Positions 7,832 through 15,390 of a DNA stretch of 36,736 bases are shown one piece after another (the stretch's first letter is position 1; each line of letters begins with the position of its first letter). This DNA is from Pseudomonadota bacterium. Its GTDB lineage: Bacteria; Chloroflexota; UBA5177. Position numbers and translations under genes: made by a program. The stretch covers positions 1-36,736 of the forward strand of contig JAJPIP010000059.1 in assembly GCA_021324655.1 (NCBI GenBank), in the 5' to 3' direction. The notes beneath the pieces were generated by a model. That model was not told the DNA's origin and did not search any database. It saw only the letters and a program-made list of their open reading frames with translations.

Positions 7832-8848
7832 ATGGCAAGATTGCAACCAGAGATGGTCCTCCCTCCCGGCAAGCTACCGCCCGACCTGCAGGCGGCTCTC
7901 CTGTCCCACGTCTCCCTGGGATCCAACGTGATCCTGGGACCGGGCATCGGCGAGGACGCGGCTGTCGTGGAGGTCGAGGAGCGCTACCTCATCCTGGCCA
8001 ACGATCCCGTCACGCTGAGTGATGAGCCTGGGGCCATTGCCGTGCAGATCAACGCCAACGATGTCGCCGTCACAGGCGGCGAGCCGCGCTGGCTGCTGGC
8101 CACCATTCTCCTTCCCGAGGGCACCGAGCAGGTGACAGTCGAAGGGATCATGGGCGGGCTGCTGGACGCCTGCGAGGAGCTCGACGTCTCGCTCATCGGC
8201 GGACACACCGAGGTGACCTCCAGCGTCACCCGTCCCGTGGTCATCGCCACCATGGTGGGTGAGGTCTTTCCGGACCGGCTGGTGACCAGCGCCGGGGCGA
8301 GCACGGGAGATCGGCTCATTCTGGCGCAACCGGTCGCGATCGAGGGCACCGCCATTCTGGCCCGCGAGCGAGAGTCCCTGTTGCGCCAACGTGGCGTCCC
8401 GGAGGATGTCATCGCGCAGGGCGCCCGACTGGCGGTGGACCCGGGGATCTCCGTGCTGCCGGCGGTCCGCGCCCTCACCGCGCGTGTCGTCCCGCACGCC
8501 ATGCACGATCCAACAGAGGGGGGCCTGCTGGCGGCAGTGCGCGAGGTCGCGGCCGCCTCGGACGTGGGAGTGTCGCTCGATGCCGGCCGGGTTCCCGTCT
8601 TGCCCGAGACGCGGACCATCACCGACGCGCTGGGCCTTGACCCCCTGGCGCTGCTCGCCTCCGGAAGCCTTCTGGCAGCCGTCACGCCGTCCGATGTCAC
8701 CGCCGCCCTCGCGGCGCTCGCCGACGCCGGCATCCCGTCCGCCGAGATCGGCGTGTTGCAAGCGGTAACCGACGGCATGATCCTCCGCCGCGGTGGGCGG
8801 GAGATGCCGTTGCCGGTGGTCGTGCGGGATGAGTTGACGCGGTTGTAA
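7832..8848 (+). CDS. HypE-like AIR-synthase-related protein
   Basis: 338 residues of the PurM/ThiL/HypE ATP-binding superfamily. LPPGKLPPDLQ begins the protein, followed by the Gly/Asp-rich GPGIGEDAAVV nucleotide motif, NDPVT, the NANDVAVTGGEPRW segment, GGHTEVT, and the C-domain HDPTEGGLL motif, all in the order of this superfamily. True HypE proteins end in a Cys (PRIC-like tail) that is carbamoylated and dehydrated to thiocyanate to supply hydrogenase cyanide ligands. This protein ends VRDELTRL without that Cys. It is therefore a HypE paralogue with a different or unknown product, not a proven hydrogenase maturation factor, and no hydrogenase genes are nearby. The start is uncertain, as no clear ribosome site precedes ATG 7832. 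Confidence 0.82.
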   Translation: MARLQPEMVLPPGKLPPDLQAALLSHVSLGSNVILGPGIGEDAAVVEVEERYLILANDPVTLSDEPGAIAVQINANDVAVTGGEPRWLLATILLPEGTEQVTVEGIMGGLLDACEELDVSLIGGHTEVTSSVTRPVVIATMVGEVFPDRLVTSAGASTGDRLILAQPVAIEGTAILARERESLLRQRGVPEDVIAQGARLAVDPGISVLPAVRALTARVVPHAMHDPTEGGLLAAVREVAAASDVGVSLDAGRVPVLPETRTITDALGLDPLALLASGSLLAAVTPSDVTAALAALADAGIPSAEIGVLQAVTDGMILRRGGREMPLPVVVRDELTRL

Positions 8849-8851
8849 GAC

Positions 8852-8893
8852 GTGTTCCCCGGTCCCCCTGTCGATTGGGATCGGCGGGAACAC
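8852..8893. other. Long hairpin abutting the REP-like repeat
   Basis: GTGTTCCC (8852-8859) pairs with GGGAACAC (8886-8893). The stem continues as CGGTCCC with GGGATCG (one G-T pair) after a two-base bulge, giving about 15 pairs. There is no T-run, so a classic terminator for the HypE-like gene is doubtful. It touches the first 30-nt repeat (8894) and may be part of the same mobile unit. Confidence 0.6.
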
Positions 8894-8923
8894 TGTAGCG
8901 GAGGCCCTCTGTCCCTACGGCGT
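8894..8923 (+). repeat. REP-like direct repeat, copy 1
   Basis: This 30-nt element matches 9596-9625 at 29 of 30 positions (C versus T at the twelfth base). After one T it begins GTAG and contains an imperfect palindrome closing with CTAC. REP elements served by RAYT transposases typically carry a GTAG or GGAG tetranucleotide next to a hairpin, and a RAYT gene lies between the two copies. Confidence 0.75.
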
Positions 8924-8955
8924 CACGGATGCCGCACCGCGTGATACCAAATCGA

Positions 8956-9492
8956 CTACCGGGGATCCGCAAACCCGCTATAGGGATAGGCATCGGCATC
9001 CGTGACAAGGCCGGCCCGGACGGGATTGTCTCGGATGTACCGGGCGATCTCCCCGGCATCCTCGCTCCGACGAACGATGTGATCGTAGAAACGGGGCTGC
9101 CAGAGACGCCCTCGGATGCCGTGCTCCCAGCTTTGCCGGGTCGTGAGTCGCTTGAACGCTCCGATCAATCTGCCGAGGGGAGGCGAGTCCGGCGGGAGAC
9201 GCAGCAGGACATGGAGGTGATCCGGCATCACGCAGTGGGCCTGAATCTGGACCTGGCGCTCGGTACGGAGCCAGTGAAGGGAGGAGAGCACACTCTGGGC
9301 GATCTCCGGCCGCCGGAACGGCGCGGTGCCGTGGACCGCACGAATCGTGACGAAGTAGGCGTGGGAGGGATTGGCGTAATCAAAGCCGGCCAGACGTCTC
9401 TGCCGCCGGCGGGAGACAGTCTTGTCCACTTGGTGAGCATAGCAGGGACGCCGAGACGAACGACCGTGCATTGCGGAGACAGCCGGCAGCAT
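8956..9492 (-). CDS. REP-associated tyrosine transposase (RAYT, Y1 HUH family)
   Basis: 178 residues resembling the TnpA-REP family of IS200-like Y1 transposases, which nick and join single-stranded DNA at REP hairpins. Visible features are an N-terminal Arg-rich stretch before LAGFDYANPSHAYFVTIR, the metal-binding HUH motif in MPDHLHVLL, a basic FKRLTTRQSW helix, LWQPRFYDHIVRR, and YIRDNPVRAGLV, where the catalytic Tyr is expected. All key motifs are intact, so it may be active. The start is uncertain: ATG 9492 is the longest, and ATG 9471 is a good alternative. It sits alone, flanked by two direct REP-like repeats (8894-8923 and 9596-9625), as in a REPtron. Confidence 0.88.
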   Translation of the reverse strand: MLPAVSAMHGRSSRRPCYAHQVDKTVSRRRQRRLAGFDYANPSHAYFVTIRAVHGTAPFRRPEIAQSVLSSLHWLRTERQVQIQAHCVMPDHLHVLLRLPPDSPPLGRLIGAFKRLTTRQSWEHGIRGRLWQPRFYDHIVRRSEDAGEIARYIRDNPVRAGLVTDADAYPYSGFADPR

Positions 9493-9595
9493 GGTGCCCG
9501 AGCACGCAGAGACAGAGGTACAGCGCTACAGCGGCCGCGTGGTGATTCCGACCGTGCCTGACCGGCGACACCGGAGACAGGATCTGGAGAACTTA

Positions 9596-9625
9596 TGTAG
9601 CGGAGGTCCTCTGTCCCTACGGCGT
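9596..9625 (+). repeat. REP-like direct repeat, copy 2
   Basis: Second copy of the 30-nt element, same orientation as the copy at 8894-8923. It overlaps the last codons of the nucleotidyltransferase gene, whose TAG stop (9617-9619, minus) lies inside the element. A REP insertion may therefore have reset the C-terminus of that protein. Confidence 0.75.
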
Positions 9626-10399
9626 GCCCTGCTCCAGAGAGGTATCGGAACCTCTCACCGTTTCCTTTGCCGCACTGCGGTAATACCCGTCGAAAAGCTC
9701 ACCACCGGCCTCCTCAAGTGCACCGGAAACGACGGCGATCAGCCCTTCCTTCTCATCCTGCCGGTACCAGGCGTCGAGGGCGAGGGCGAGACGCCGCGCG
9801 GCGTCCGGATCGGCTCGGCGGAGAGCGCGGACTGTCCACTTGTGCTCGCCCCACCAGCGTCGCCGCGTCTGGAGAAGGAGGGTTGCTGCCTGCTCGGCAA
9901 GGGCGGCGGCGATGAGGTTGCTCTCGTCGCGCCGCGTGCTGCCCCGAAAGTCGTCGAGAAGATCGGTCAGGCGGTAGCGCGCGTCCTCCAGCGCCGCGGG
10001 CTCAAGGGGCGCCGGGCCCGCGGCGATCACGGCCCGTGCGGCCTCTTGGAGCGCCTGCGCCTCGCCGCCGCCGCGCACGATGGTGCCCTCCGCCAGCATC
10101 ATGGCGAGGCTTGGCCGGCCGCGCGCCGCGTCTCTTTGTATCCACTCCGGAAGAGATGCATCGGTGTGGACGAACAGTTCGATGGGCACTCCCTCGAACC
10201 GATAGGAGGCGCGGAAAGGAGCCTCGTGACGGTCCGCAACCGCGACGATATCGAGATCGGAGGTCGGCGTCCCCTCGCCCCGGACGACGCTACCGGCGAC
10301 GATGGCCAGGTGCGCGTCGGGAAGGTGTTCAGCGAGAAAGCGCCGTGCCGTCCGCACCGCATCCGGCAGCGGCGCGGACCCAGCGGACGATGTCGTCAT
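9617..10399 (-). CDS. MNT-type nucleotidyltransferase
   Basis: 260 residues from ATG 10399. The N-terminal third has the minimal nucleotidyltransferase signature GSVVRGEGTPTSDLDIV, with the GS motif and the D-x-D metal-binding pair, then a further Glu/Val strand (PIELFVHTD). The C-terminal part is all helical (LEDARYRLTDLLDDF, then a WWGEHKWTVRAL segment), as in substrate-binding domains of antibiotic-modifying or HEPN-like nucleotidyltransferases. The transferred group is probably AMP or another NMP; the acceptor (small molecule, RNA or protein) is unknown. The start lies 71 nt inside the upstream kinase gene, so translation is probably coupled. The frame can be read further upstream, but that region is kinase-coding. 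The stop codon lies within a REP-like repeat. Confidence 0.8.
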   Translation of the reverse strand: MTTSSAGSAPLPDAVRTARRFLAEHLPDAHLAIVAGSVVRGEGTPTSDLDIVAVADRHEAPFRASYRFEGVPIELFVHTDASLPEWIQRDAARGRPSLAMMLAEGTIVRGGGEAQALQEAARAVIAAGPAPLEPAALEDARYRLTDLLDDFRGSTRRDESNLIAAALAEQAATLLLQTRRRWWGEHKWTVRALRRADPDAARRLALALDAWYRQDEKEGLIAVVSGALEEAGGELFDGYYRSAAKETVRGSDTSLEQGTP

Positions 10400-10913
10400 A
10401 CGGCATTGTCGCCGGATGCGTTGTGTCAACTTCCAGTAGCGCCTCGCCGGTGTCGACGGGAGCGATGCGCTCGGTCGCGAGACGAGCGGCGAGGGTGGGG
10501 TACACGGTGCGATCGACATGTCCGGGATGGCGTCCCGGGCTCTCGTCTCGCTCCCGAAAGCGGCGCTGCAGCGTCTCTCCCCGTGCCCAGCAGAGGATCT
10601 GGATCGGAGTGAAGGGATGTTCTCCCTGCAGCCGGCGCAGCTCGGGCGAGGCGTGATCCGGATCGAAGTTCGCCTCCAGGATCACAGATCGACCGGCGGC
10701 TAGTTCCGCGGCGGCGATGGAGTACAGGACACCGAAGGCGGCCACCCCGAGTCGTTGGGACCACTCTCGATCGGACCAGCCAAGGGTGTCGAAGAGCACC
10801 TCTTTGATGCCGTCCTTACTGAAGAACGGCCAGCGGAGATCGTGGGCCAGCCGCGTCCCCAGCGTCGTCTTACCGGATGCCGGGTGACCCGTGATCAGGA
10901 GGAGCGCAGTCAC
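10329..10913 (-). CDS. P-loop kinase, AAA_33 type
   Basis: 194 residues. The Walker A motif GHPASGKTTL is at residues 9-18, followed by a WPFFSKDGIKEVLFDTLGW segment (D in the lid/substrate region), the Walker B-like strand SVILEANFD, and an Arg-rich stretch (RRFRERDES). This is the architecture of small ATP-dependent kinases that phosphorylate metabolites, sugars, antibiotics or nucleotides; the substrate cannot be told. It starts with GTG directly after the TGA of the upstream propeller gene (TGA-GTG), with no independent ribosome site, so it is probably coupled. It overlaps the nucleotidyltransferase gene downstream by 71 nt. Kinase and nucleotidyltransferase together may modify one substrate, which is inference. 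Confidence 0.82.
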   Translation of the reverse strand: MTALLLITGHPASGKTTLGTRLAHDLRWPFFSKDGIKEVLFDTLGWSDREWSQRLGVAAFGVLYSIAAAELAAGRSVILEANFDPDHASPELRRLQGEHPFTPIQILCWARGETLQRRFRERDESPGRHPGHVDRTVYPTLAARLATERIAPVDTGEALLEVDTTHPATMPYDDIVRWVRAAAGCGADGTALSR

Positions 10914-12080
10914 TCAGGGACGGTACGCCACAAGGCCATCGCCGTTGGACACATACAGAGTGTTGCCGGAGAGAATCATGGCACCGCCCGCGCCATTCTG
11001 ACAGCTGAGCGGTTGCCAGGCGCGCAGGGCGCGCCCGCTGCGCCCGTCGAGGACGGTGAGCAAGCAGTGTTGCTCGCTATAGGCGTACACCAGCCGTCCG
11101 GCCGCGGCGATTTGCAGTCCCGATCCGACGTCGGCTGCCCAGAGAATCCGGCCGTTGCGGGCATTAACCGCGAGCATGCCCGGATGGAAGCGATCGGACG
11201 GCACGTAGATGGTCCCGGCGGCCACCACCGGATGGATCTCATTCGGCCGGCCGAGGTTGACCTGCCACGCGATGTGACCGTCGGGACTCAGGGATTCCAG
11301 CTCGGCATGGAAACGGCCGCTCATGATGTTAACGCCGGTGTCCACGTAGGCGTGTGACGCGTCTCCGCTCCACAGGCCCAGGTACGGGATGGAGCCGATG
11401 AGCTGCCCCGAGAGTGGATCGTAGATGCGGGTGCTGCCTTTCATTTCCCCCCAGCCCTGGAACAGGTGGTCGAGTACCAGCGTCGGCGTCGCCCCAAAAT
11501 TGCCGTGGTGCGTCCACAAGACGTGACCGGTCATCAGATTGATGGCGTACGAGGCGAGGGTGCCGCACGGGTTCTGGCAGCCCTTTCCGGTATAGACGAT
11601 GTTCGCCGCGATGATGAGTCCCTGTGCCCCTCCGTTGACGCGCCAGTATTGATGGCCGGTCAGGGGATTGATGGCCAGGACGGTCGCGATCGTGGCGATG
11701 ACGAGCCGGCCGCCGGCGTAGGCGAGATCCTGCATGCCGTTGCCGATTGGCGTGGCTGGCTGGGACAGATGGAGAGACTGGGATGTATAGGTACGGAGAG
11801 TGCGCCCGGATGCGGCATCGATCACCAGCAGCCTGGAGGCGCCGCCGTTGTTATTGGCGAGCATGTAGACATAACGTCCGGCGACGATCGTATTGATAGC
11901 GGAAAAGCCGGTGCGCCGCCACGCCATGTGCAAACGCGCGATCTGAGCGGGAGTGAAGCCCTGCGCCGAGTAGCTCGTCGCCGCGGGATCGTGGCCGTCC
12001 ATCGGCCAGTCGGCGGCGCGCGTCACGCTGAGCGCAAGGGCGCTGAGAAGGGCCAGTAGGATTGCAGTCAGCCGGCGCAT
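10914..12080 (-). CDS. Secreted PQQ-like beta-propeller protein, paralogue 2
   Basis: 388 residues from ATG 12080, chosen because AGGAGG precedes it at good spacing and a signal peptide follows directly (MRRLTAILLALLSALALSVTRA). The mature start ADWPMDGHDPAATSYSAQGFTPAQI matches the usual first strand of PQQ-like propellers. Later blades include LLVIDAASGRTLRTY, LAINPLTGHQYWRV and a C-terminal blade ending LYVSNGDGLVAYRP. It has Cys pairs (CQNPC) suitable for export. No quinoprotein catalytic site is evident. It is the first gene of an operon with the kinase and nucleotidyltransferase. The link between an exported propeller and two cytosolic group-transfer enzymes is unexplained, and it may simply be read-through. 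It shares type, not close sequence, with 6384-7805. Confidence 0.8.
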   Translation of the reverse strand: MRRLTAILLALLSALALSVTRAADWPMDGHDPAATSYSAQGFTPAQIARLHMAWRRTGFSAINTIVAGRYVYMLANNNGGASRLLVIDAASGRTLRTYTSQSLHLSQPATPIGNGMQDLAYAGGRLVIATIATVLAINPLTGHQYWRVNGGAQGLIIAANIVYTGKGCQNPCGTLASYAINLMTGHVLWTHHGNFGATPTLVLDHLFQGWGEMKGSTRIYDPLSGQLIGSIPYLGLWSGDASHAYVDTGVNIMSGRFHAELESLSPDGHIAWQVNLGRPNEIHPVVAAGTIYVPSDRFHPGMLAVNARNGRILWAADVGSGLQIAAAGRLVYAYSEQHCLLTVLDGRSGRALRAWQPLSCQNGAGGAMILSGNTLYVSNGDGLVAYRP

Positions 12081-12204
12081 GCGCACCACCTCCTGATGGG
12101 AAGACTGTCGAACGGCCCCGCCGGACCGCCACCTGTATAACGATTCGTGTACTGCAGTGTGACATGGTGGCACGTCCCGGTCACGACCTGCCAGATTTAG
12201 ATCG

Positions 12205-12678
12205 ATGACCAACCTCACCGATCGTCTCGTCGCGCTTCTCGACGCCGAGGACGCGTCCTACCGTCTCCTCCACCACGCTCCGACCCGCACCAGCGAAGAG
12301 TCGGCGCGCGTGCGGGGCACTCCACTGCGCCAGGGCGCCAAGGCGCTCGTCTTTCGGGCCGACGGCACACCGATCCTGGTGGTGATTCCGGCCGATCGGC
12401 GTGTCGATTCACGCGCCGTGAAGCGGGCGCTCGCCATCAAGGATCTGCGCTTCATCTCACCGGACGATCTCAAAGAGCTGACCGGCCTCGACCCCGGCGC
12501 CGTCCCGCCCTTCGGACGTCTGCTCGGATTTCCCACCTATGCCGATGAGGATCTCCTCGGCGAGCCGGAGATCTCCTTCAACGCCGGCGATCGCGGCGTC
12601 TCCGTCATCATGCCGGCCGACGAGTATCAGAGGATCGAGCGGCCGGTGGCGGGCCGGTTCAGTCTCTCGCCTAGTTGA
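12205..12678 (+). CDS. YbaK/EbsC-type aminoacyl-tRNA deacylase
   Basis: 157 residues forming one YbaK/ProX domain. These cytosolic proteins hydrolyse mischarged tRNAs, most often Cys- or Ala-tRNA(Pro). The hallmarks are HHAPTRTSEE near residue 30, the catalytic-Lys segment GAKALVFR (about 48-55), RVDSRAVKRAL, and the DPGAVPPFG loop near residue 97, which is typical. The exact amino acid removed cannot be decided. The start ATG 12205 lacks a clear ribosome site. Its last 8 nt overlap the end of the convergent L,D-transpeptidase gene. Confidence 0.85.
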   Translation: MTNLTDRLVALLDAEDASYRLLHHAPTRTSEESARVRGTPLRQGAKALVFRADGTPILVVIPADRRVDSRAVKRALAIKDLRFISPDDLKELTGLDPGAVPPFGRLLGFPTYADEDLLGEPEISFNAGDRGVSVIMPADEYQRIERPVAGRFSLSPS

Positions 12679-14080
12679 CCACCTGCACCACGGTCCCGAC
12701 CTGCGCCCACGCGTACAACTGCTTCATGACCGATTCCGGCACGTTGACACAGCCGTGGGTTCCCGTATAGTTCTGGCCCGGCGTTCCCAGCACCGAGTTG
12801 GTGCCGGGACCGTAGGCGCTGCGCCAGGGAGCATCGTGGATGAAGTAGCCCCCCTGGCGGAAGTAGAGGGCCCAGTTGACGGGAGATGGCGGGTAGTAAT
12901 ACCGAGAACTCTTGGGCCAGGGTGAGATGAACTTATACGGGTGGAACCTGGCCATCACGCGGTACGTGCCGGTGGGAGTCGGCAGGGCCTTATTGCCGGT
13001 GGTGACGAGGGTGGACACGACCAGCCGATTGCCGTCGTAGGCATACAGGCGCTGCTGGCTGAGGGAGACGACGATCTTCTTGTAGTCGACGACGATGTCT
13101 CGCCAGCCCTGCAGACTGCTGTGTCCGTAGCGATCGATGGCGCGGACATACACCTCGTATGAGCCGGACGGCACCGTTTGCCCGCGCGCCGTCTTGCCGT
13201 CCCAGGTGATGGATGCCGTCGTCCCGGCCTGCGTTGTTCCCAGTGTGTAGAGGCGAACCAGCCTGCCCGACGCGTTGTACAGTCCAACTCTGATATGCGT
13301 GGCGGGCTTGGTGAGCGCAAAGGAGAGCGTGAGGTGATCGAACTGTGGGTTGAACTGGAACAGATTGAAGCGGACGTGCTCCAGCTGCGGCGGGGTCACG
13401 TCGATATGGATGGGGAAGGTCGTATCGGCGCTCCAGTTACCGGCGCGGTCTACGGATCGGACGTGGAAGTACCACCGGCCGGTGGTGAGACCCGAGAGGG
13501 TCACCGACGGCTGCGTGGTACGGACTGCCGTCAGTGCCGAGCCGTTGGGATCGGCATCGAGCCGGTACGAATAGCCGGCGACGCCGGAGAGGGCATCGCT
13601 GCTCTGCCACTGAAAGGTTGCGGTCGAACTGTGGTATGTCGTCGATGCGGAAGGATCCGTGGGCGACGAGATCTGGGGCGCCGTGGGCGGCGTCCCGTCG
13701 ATCTCGATCGGGCCGGGACCGTGAGCCCACCGGGAGATGCCGCGGCTGTTATGGAGGCGCACCGCCCACCGATAGCGGCCGTCGGTCAGATGGATGGTGA
13801 CGGACGGCGTCGCCGACGAGGCGGTGGGGACATCGGACAGGCGCGCGCCGATCCGCTGCACGTCCACGTCGATCCCCGCCGGCTCAACCGGATCGGCCTT
13901 CAGCACGACATCGTGCGACGATGTCCATTGGCCGGGCTCGAGCAGTTTCCCGCCGGCACTGGCTTGCACCAGGGTCGGCCGCGCCAGAACGATAGCCGGA
14001 CCGGCCGTGAGACGGACGTAGGCGAATGCCGCTCCGGCGGCAGCGATCAACGCAAGCAGCAGCACGACCAGAAAACGCAT
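12671..14080 (-). CDS. L,D-transpeptidase with Ig/FnIII-like extracellular repeats
   Basis: 469 residues from ATG 14080. An N-terminal membrane anchor or signal (MRFLVVLLLALIAAAGAAFAYV) is followed by two fibronectin III/Ig-like beta domains (about 90-290; DGRYRWAVRLHNSRGISRW and GRWYFHVRSVDRAGNWSADT are the repeated pattern). Next comes a FlgD-Ig-like domain (ITWDGKTARGQTVPSGSYEVYVRAIDRYG), and last a YkuD catalytic domain from about 330. Its active site HGCVN has the nucleophilic Cys at about 444. These enzymes cross-link peptidoglycan or attach proteins to it outside the membrane. The Ig-like repeats probably space the catalytic domain from the membrane. It lies 8 nt after the VWA gene, so the two form an operon. 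Confidence 0.9.
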   Translation of the reverse strand: MRFLVVLLLALIAAAGAAFAYVRLTAGPAIVLARPTLVQASAGGKLLEPGQWTSSHDVVLKADPVEPAGIDVDVQRIGARLSDVPTASSATPSVTIHLTDGRYRWAVRLHNSRGISRWAHGPGPIEIDGTPPTAPQISSPTDPSASTTYHSSTATFQWQSSDALSGVAGYSYRLDADPNGSALTAVRTTQPSVTLSGLTTGRWYFHVRSVDRAGNWSADTTFPIHIDVTPPQLEHVRFNLFQFNPQFDHLTLSFALTKPATHIRVGLYNASGRLVRLYTLGTTQAGTTASITWDGKTARGQTVPSGSYEVYVRAIDRYGHSSLQGWRDIVVDYKKIVVSLSQQRLYAYDGNRLVVSTLVTTGNKALPTPTGTYRVMARFHPYKFISPWPKSSRYYYPPSPVNWALYFRQGGYFIHDAPWRSAYGPGTNSVLGTPGQNYTGTHGCVNVPESVMKQLYAWAQVGTVVQVVN

Positions 14081-14088
14081 GGACAATT

Positions 14089-15348
14089 CTACGGGGTGGC
14101 AGGATGCTGCTGCCGGTCGGGACGGCCCTCTTGCACCTCGTTGAGAATGGCGGCCAGCGCTTCCAGGCTGGCCAGGTTGTGCGCCGGGAGAAAGTCGTCT
14201 ACATACGGGAGGGCGGCGCGGATGCCCTGAGTGAGCGGCTCGTAGCGCGGTGAGCCGAGGAGAGGATTGAGCCACATCAGACGGTGGCTGCTGCGCTGCA
14301 GACGCGCCATCTCTGCCGCGAGGACCTCGGGATCCCCGCGATCCCAACCGTCGCTGATGATCAGAACGATGGCCCCCTGGCCCAGGACACGCCGTGCCCA
14401 GCGCCGATTAAAGGTGCGCAGCGATTCGCCGATGCGCGTCCCGCCCGAAAAGTCCTGCACATCGGCCGCGACGGCGGAGATGGCCGCATCGGGGTCGCGC
14501 CGGCGCAGCTGTGGCGTGATGCGGGTGAGACGCGTGCCGAAGAGAAAGACCTCGGTGCGCTCGCGGCTGGATTGGATGGAGTGCAGGAAATGGAGCAGCA
14601 GCCGGCTGTAGCGGTCCATGGAGCCGCTGATATCGCAGAGGACGACCAGCGGGCGGCGTTTCGGCTTGGGGCCCAGGCGAGCGAGCTCCAGCATCTCGCC
14701 GCCGCTGCGGATACTGTGCCGAAAGGAGCGGCGTACGTCGAGCCGCCGGCCATGGCGGGACGGGCGCAGGCGCTGTGAGCGGCGACGCGTCACCGTCCAG
14801 CGCATTTGAGCGAGGAAGCGCCGCGCGTCGGTCAGTTCCTCCTCATTCATCCGGGCGAAATCACGCCGCCGCAGCAGCTCTACGCTGCTGTACATGGCCA
14901 GAATCGTGTCCTCGGCGGGTGCCCCGCCATCCGTTGGCTCGGCCAGGGAGAGCCGCGCTTCGCCGGCGCCATCGCCGCCTCCTTGCGCCCGCGCGATCGG
15001 CGCGCCGGAGGGCGCTTCCGCCGCGCTGAATTCCTCCAGCTGCACGTCACGAATCCCTTCTCGGCGGCCCCAGAAGAGGTCGAAGGCGCGGTCGAAGAGA
15101 GCGAGGTCGTCGTGGCGCGAGACGAGGATGGATCGCGCCGTCTGGCGGACATCCTCCTTGGCGGTCAGATCGAAAGCGGTCAAACTGTGTGCCAATTCGG
15201 CGATCTGGCCGCTTGTGACCCGGATCCCCGCGTGTCGCAATAGCCGCCCGAAGACGATCAGATTGTGGAGGAGAGGGGACGGAGAGGCTGATGTACGATT
15301 GGAAGGCAATGGCAATCTCAGAGGGTGCGTGGGATGAGTCCGGTTCAT
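14089..15348 (-). CDS. VWA domain protein, CoxE family
   Basis: 419 residues. The N-terminal half (to about 210) is helical and Arg/Glu-rich with an Ala/Gly/Pro linker near 105-140. The C-terminal half is a von Willebrand A domain with MIDAS motif DISGSM, then a Thr in SGGTRIGESL, and ISDGWDRGDP near residue 340. CoxE-family proteins work with MoxR/CoxD-type AAA+ ATPases in metallo-enzyme maturation, notably for CO dehydrogenase. No MoxR gene is in the window, so the partner must lie elsewhere. It overlaps nothing downstream but is followed 8 nt later by the L,D-transpeptidase gene. Its 5' end faces the REC-BTAD gene (start at 15391). The exact start is uncertain. Confidence 0.85.
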   Translation of the reverse strand: MNRTHPTHPLRLPLPSNRTSASPSPLLHNLIVFGRLLRHAGIRVTSGQIAELAHSLTAFDLTAKEDVRQTARSILVSRHDDLALFDRAFDLFWGRREGIRDVQLEEFSAAEAPSGAPIARAQGGGDGAGEARLSLAEPTDGGAPAEDTILAMYSSVELLRRRDFARMNEEELTDARRFLAQMRWTVTRRRSQRLRPSRHGRRLDVRRSFRHSIRSGGEMLELARLGPKPKRRPLVVLCDISGSMDRYSRLLLHFLHSIQSSRERTEVFLFGTRLTRITPQLRRRDPDAAISAVAADVQDFSGGTRIGESLRTFNRRWARRVLGQGAIVLIISDGWDRGDPEVLAAEMARLQRSSHRLMWLNPLLGSPRYEPLTQGIRAALPYVDDFLPAHNLASLEALAAILNEVQEGRPDRQQHPATP

Positions 15349-15390
15349 CCTACGCGAGGTGGTGGATGGCCCGGCAGAGGGGCCGGGAGC

